Part shown: in pieces, positions 63,449-64,000 of the stretch
Numbering within the stretch: position 1 is the first letter of the stretch
Layout: the number at the start of each line of letters is the position of its first letter
NCBI RefSeq assembly: GCF_001696535.1
Contig: NZ_MBQE01000002.1
Location: 434,001-498,000, forward strand
Length of the DNA: 64,000 bases
From: Stappia indica
Lineage (GTDB): Bacteria > Pseudomonadota > Alphaproteobacteria > Rhizobiales > Stappiaceae
Reading direction: 5' to 3'
Made by a program: the position numbers and the translations under genes
Notes under the pieces: generated by a model
What the model was told of the DNA's origin: nothing
Seen by the model: only the letters and a program-made list of their open reading frames with translations
The model's database searches: none

Positions 63449-63465
63449 AACCGGCAATGCCGGTT
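63449..63465. promoter_or_regulatory. second dyad upstream of the cupin gene
   Basis: AACCGGCA-A-TGCCGGTT, a perfect eight-base inverted repeat, lies 28 bases before the cupin start. It may be a second operator or a short leader hairpin in the message. Its sequence differs from the TTATTCG dyad, so a different regulator is possible. Confidence 0.4.
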
Positions 63466-63493
63466 ATCACGCAACCAGGCCAGGGAGGTCGTA

Positions 63494-64000
63494 ATGGCTT
63501 TGAAGACGATCCGCGTCACCCGTGAGGAGATGCGCAAGCGCGTTGCCCTTTTCTCGGAACTCAAGGGGTTCGACGGCGGACTGCCGGACAGCAATCATCC
63601 GGAGTGCAAGCGTACGCTGTACAACGTGGTCGGCTTCCAGCCGCCGGAGGGTGAGGATGTCGCCACCACCTCGCCGGTGGGCGCACAGGCTGCGGAAAAC
63701 GCGTCGATCAAGATCTCTGAGGGCTTCAATCTCGGCTATTGCCATGCCAAGCCCGGCAAGGGGCCGATGATGCACAACCACGACACCAACGAGACCTTCA
63801 TTCCGATGACCGGCCGCTGGCGTTGTTCGTGGGAAGTCGACGGCCAGGTCGAGGCCTTCGAGCTCGGCCCGCATGACGTCATCTCGTTCCCCCCGGGCGT
63901 GCAGCGCCGCTTCGAGAACATCACCTTCGACGAGCCGGACAAGGAGCATCTGCTGATGTTCGTGATCGGCGGCAACCAGCCGAAGGCCGAGTTCTCGCCG
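63494..64000 (+). CDS. cupin domain protein (3' end outside window)
   Basis: The ATG at 63494 (AGGGAGG upstream) opens a frame that runs to the end of the window without a stop, giving 169 residues. It is a single cupin: the metal-binding first motif is visible in GPMMHNHDTNETFIPMTGRW and the second in GPHDVISFPPGVQRRFEN. Cupins of this type are dioxygenases, isomerases or sugar-binding proteins. Function cannot be fixed. The divergent LysR gene and two dyads upstream suggest induced expression. Confidence 0.8.
   Translation, partial: MALKTIRVTREEMRKRVALFSELKGFDGGLPDSNHPECKRTLYNVVGFQPPEGEDVATTSPVGAQAAENASIKISEGFNLGYCHAKPGKGPMMHNHDTNETFIPMTGRWRCSWEVDGQVEAFELGPHDVISFPPGVQRRFENITFDEPDKEHLLMFVIGGNQPKAEFSP

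Overview
The window is chromosomal DNA of a GC-rich alphaproteobacterium, most likely Hyphomicrobiales (Rhizobiales). The indications are a ccoNOQP cbb3 oxidase operon with a DUF2189 partner, many TRAP and tripartite tricarboxylate (Tct) uptake systems, an fdsGBACD formate dehydrogenase and a type I-C CRISPR-Cas locus. A family-level guess (Stappiaceae-like) is inference only. No rRNA, tRNA, insertion sequence or phage gene was recognised.

Layout. (1) 1-357: 3' end of a TonB-dependent receptor. (2) 596-8.8 kb: an HPP/CBS membrane protein, the cbb3 oxidase operon ccoN-ccoO-ccoQ-ccoP with small membrane proteins and DUF2189, an NsrR-like Rrf2 regulator, then a diguanylate cyclase. (3) 8.8-11.4 kb: a PAS-GAF-PAS-GGDEF-EAL protein. 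(4) 11.8-21.2 kb: a divergent sugar-acid catabolic cluster (FAH-family hydrolase, RhmD-like dehydratase and LacI regulator leftward; TRAP transporter, lactonase-like amidohydrolase, SDR and Gfo/Idh dehydrogenase rightward). A near-perfect LacI operator lies between the two halves. It reads as a non-phosphorylative pathway for an L-rhamnose/L-fucose-type sugar or its aldonate. (5) 21.5-26 kb: a leftward TRAP operon with an alpha/beta hydrolase and a divergent MarR regulator with paired operators. (6) 26-31.2 kb: a leftward six-gene Tct operon with DUF1185, a hydrolase and a GntR regulator. (7) 31.5-39.8 kb: a GntR regulator divergent from tctCBA, an aldehyde dehydrogenase and a beta-hydroxyacid dehydrogenase, then a CaiB/BaiF remnant and a fused DhaK-DhaL kinase. 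(8) 40-49.9 kb: a complete type I-C locus, cas3-cas5c-cas8c-cas7c-cas4-cas1-cas2, and an array of 30 repeat units with 29 spacers. (9) 50-55.6 kb: a sigma-54-type response regulator, its histidine kinase and an OxlT-like MFS transporter whose upstream region carries twin GGACAAAATGTCC boxes and a well-spaced -24/-12 promoter. (10) 55.8-61.8 kb: the NAD-dependent molybdenum formate dehydrogenase operon. (11) 61.9 kb to the end: a YaiI-family protein, a LysR regulator with a dyad operator and a truncated cupin gene.

How it fits together. Most of the window is scavenging of organic acids and sugars, each uptake system paired with its own regulator and a few catabolic enzymes. The two-component/sigma-54/OxlT unit next to formate dehydrogenase suggests oxalate or formate sensing, uptake and oxidation to CO2 with NADH production; the cbb3 oxidase supplies low-oxygen respiration. 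The most testable new proposals are the twin-box sigma-54 control of the OxlT-like gene, the DUF1185 Tct operon of unknown substrate, and the repeated spacer in the CRISPR array. By eye the first ~21 kb is less GC-rich than the rest.
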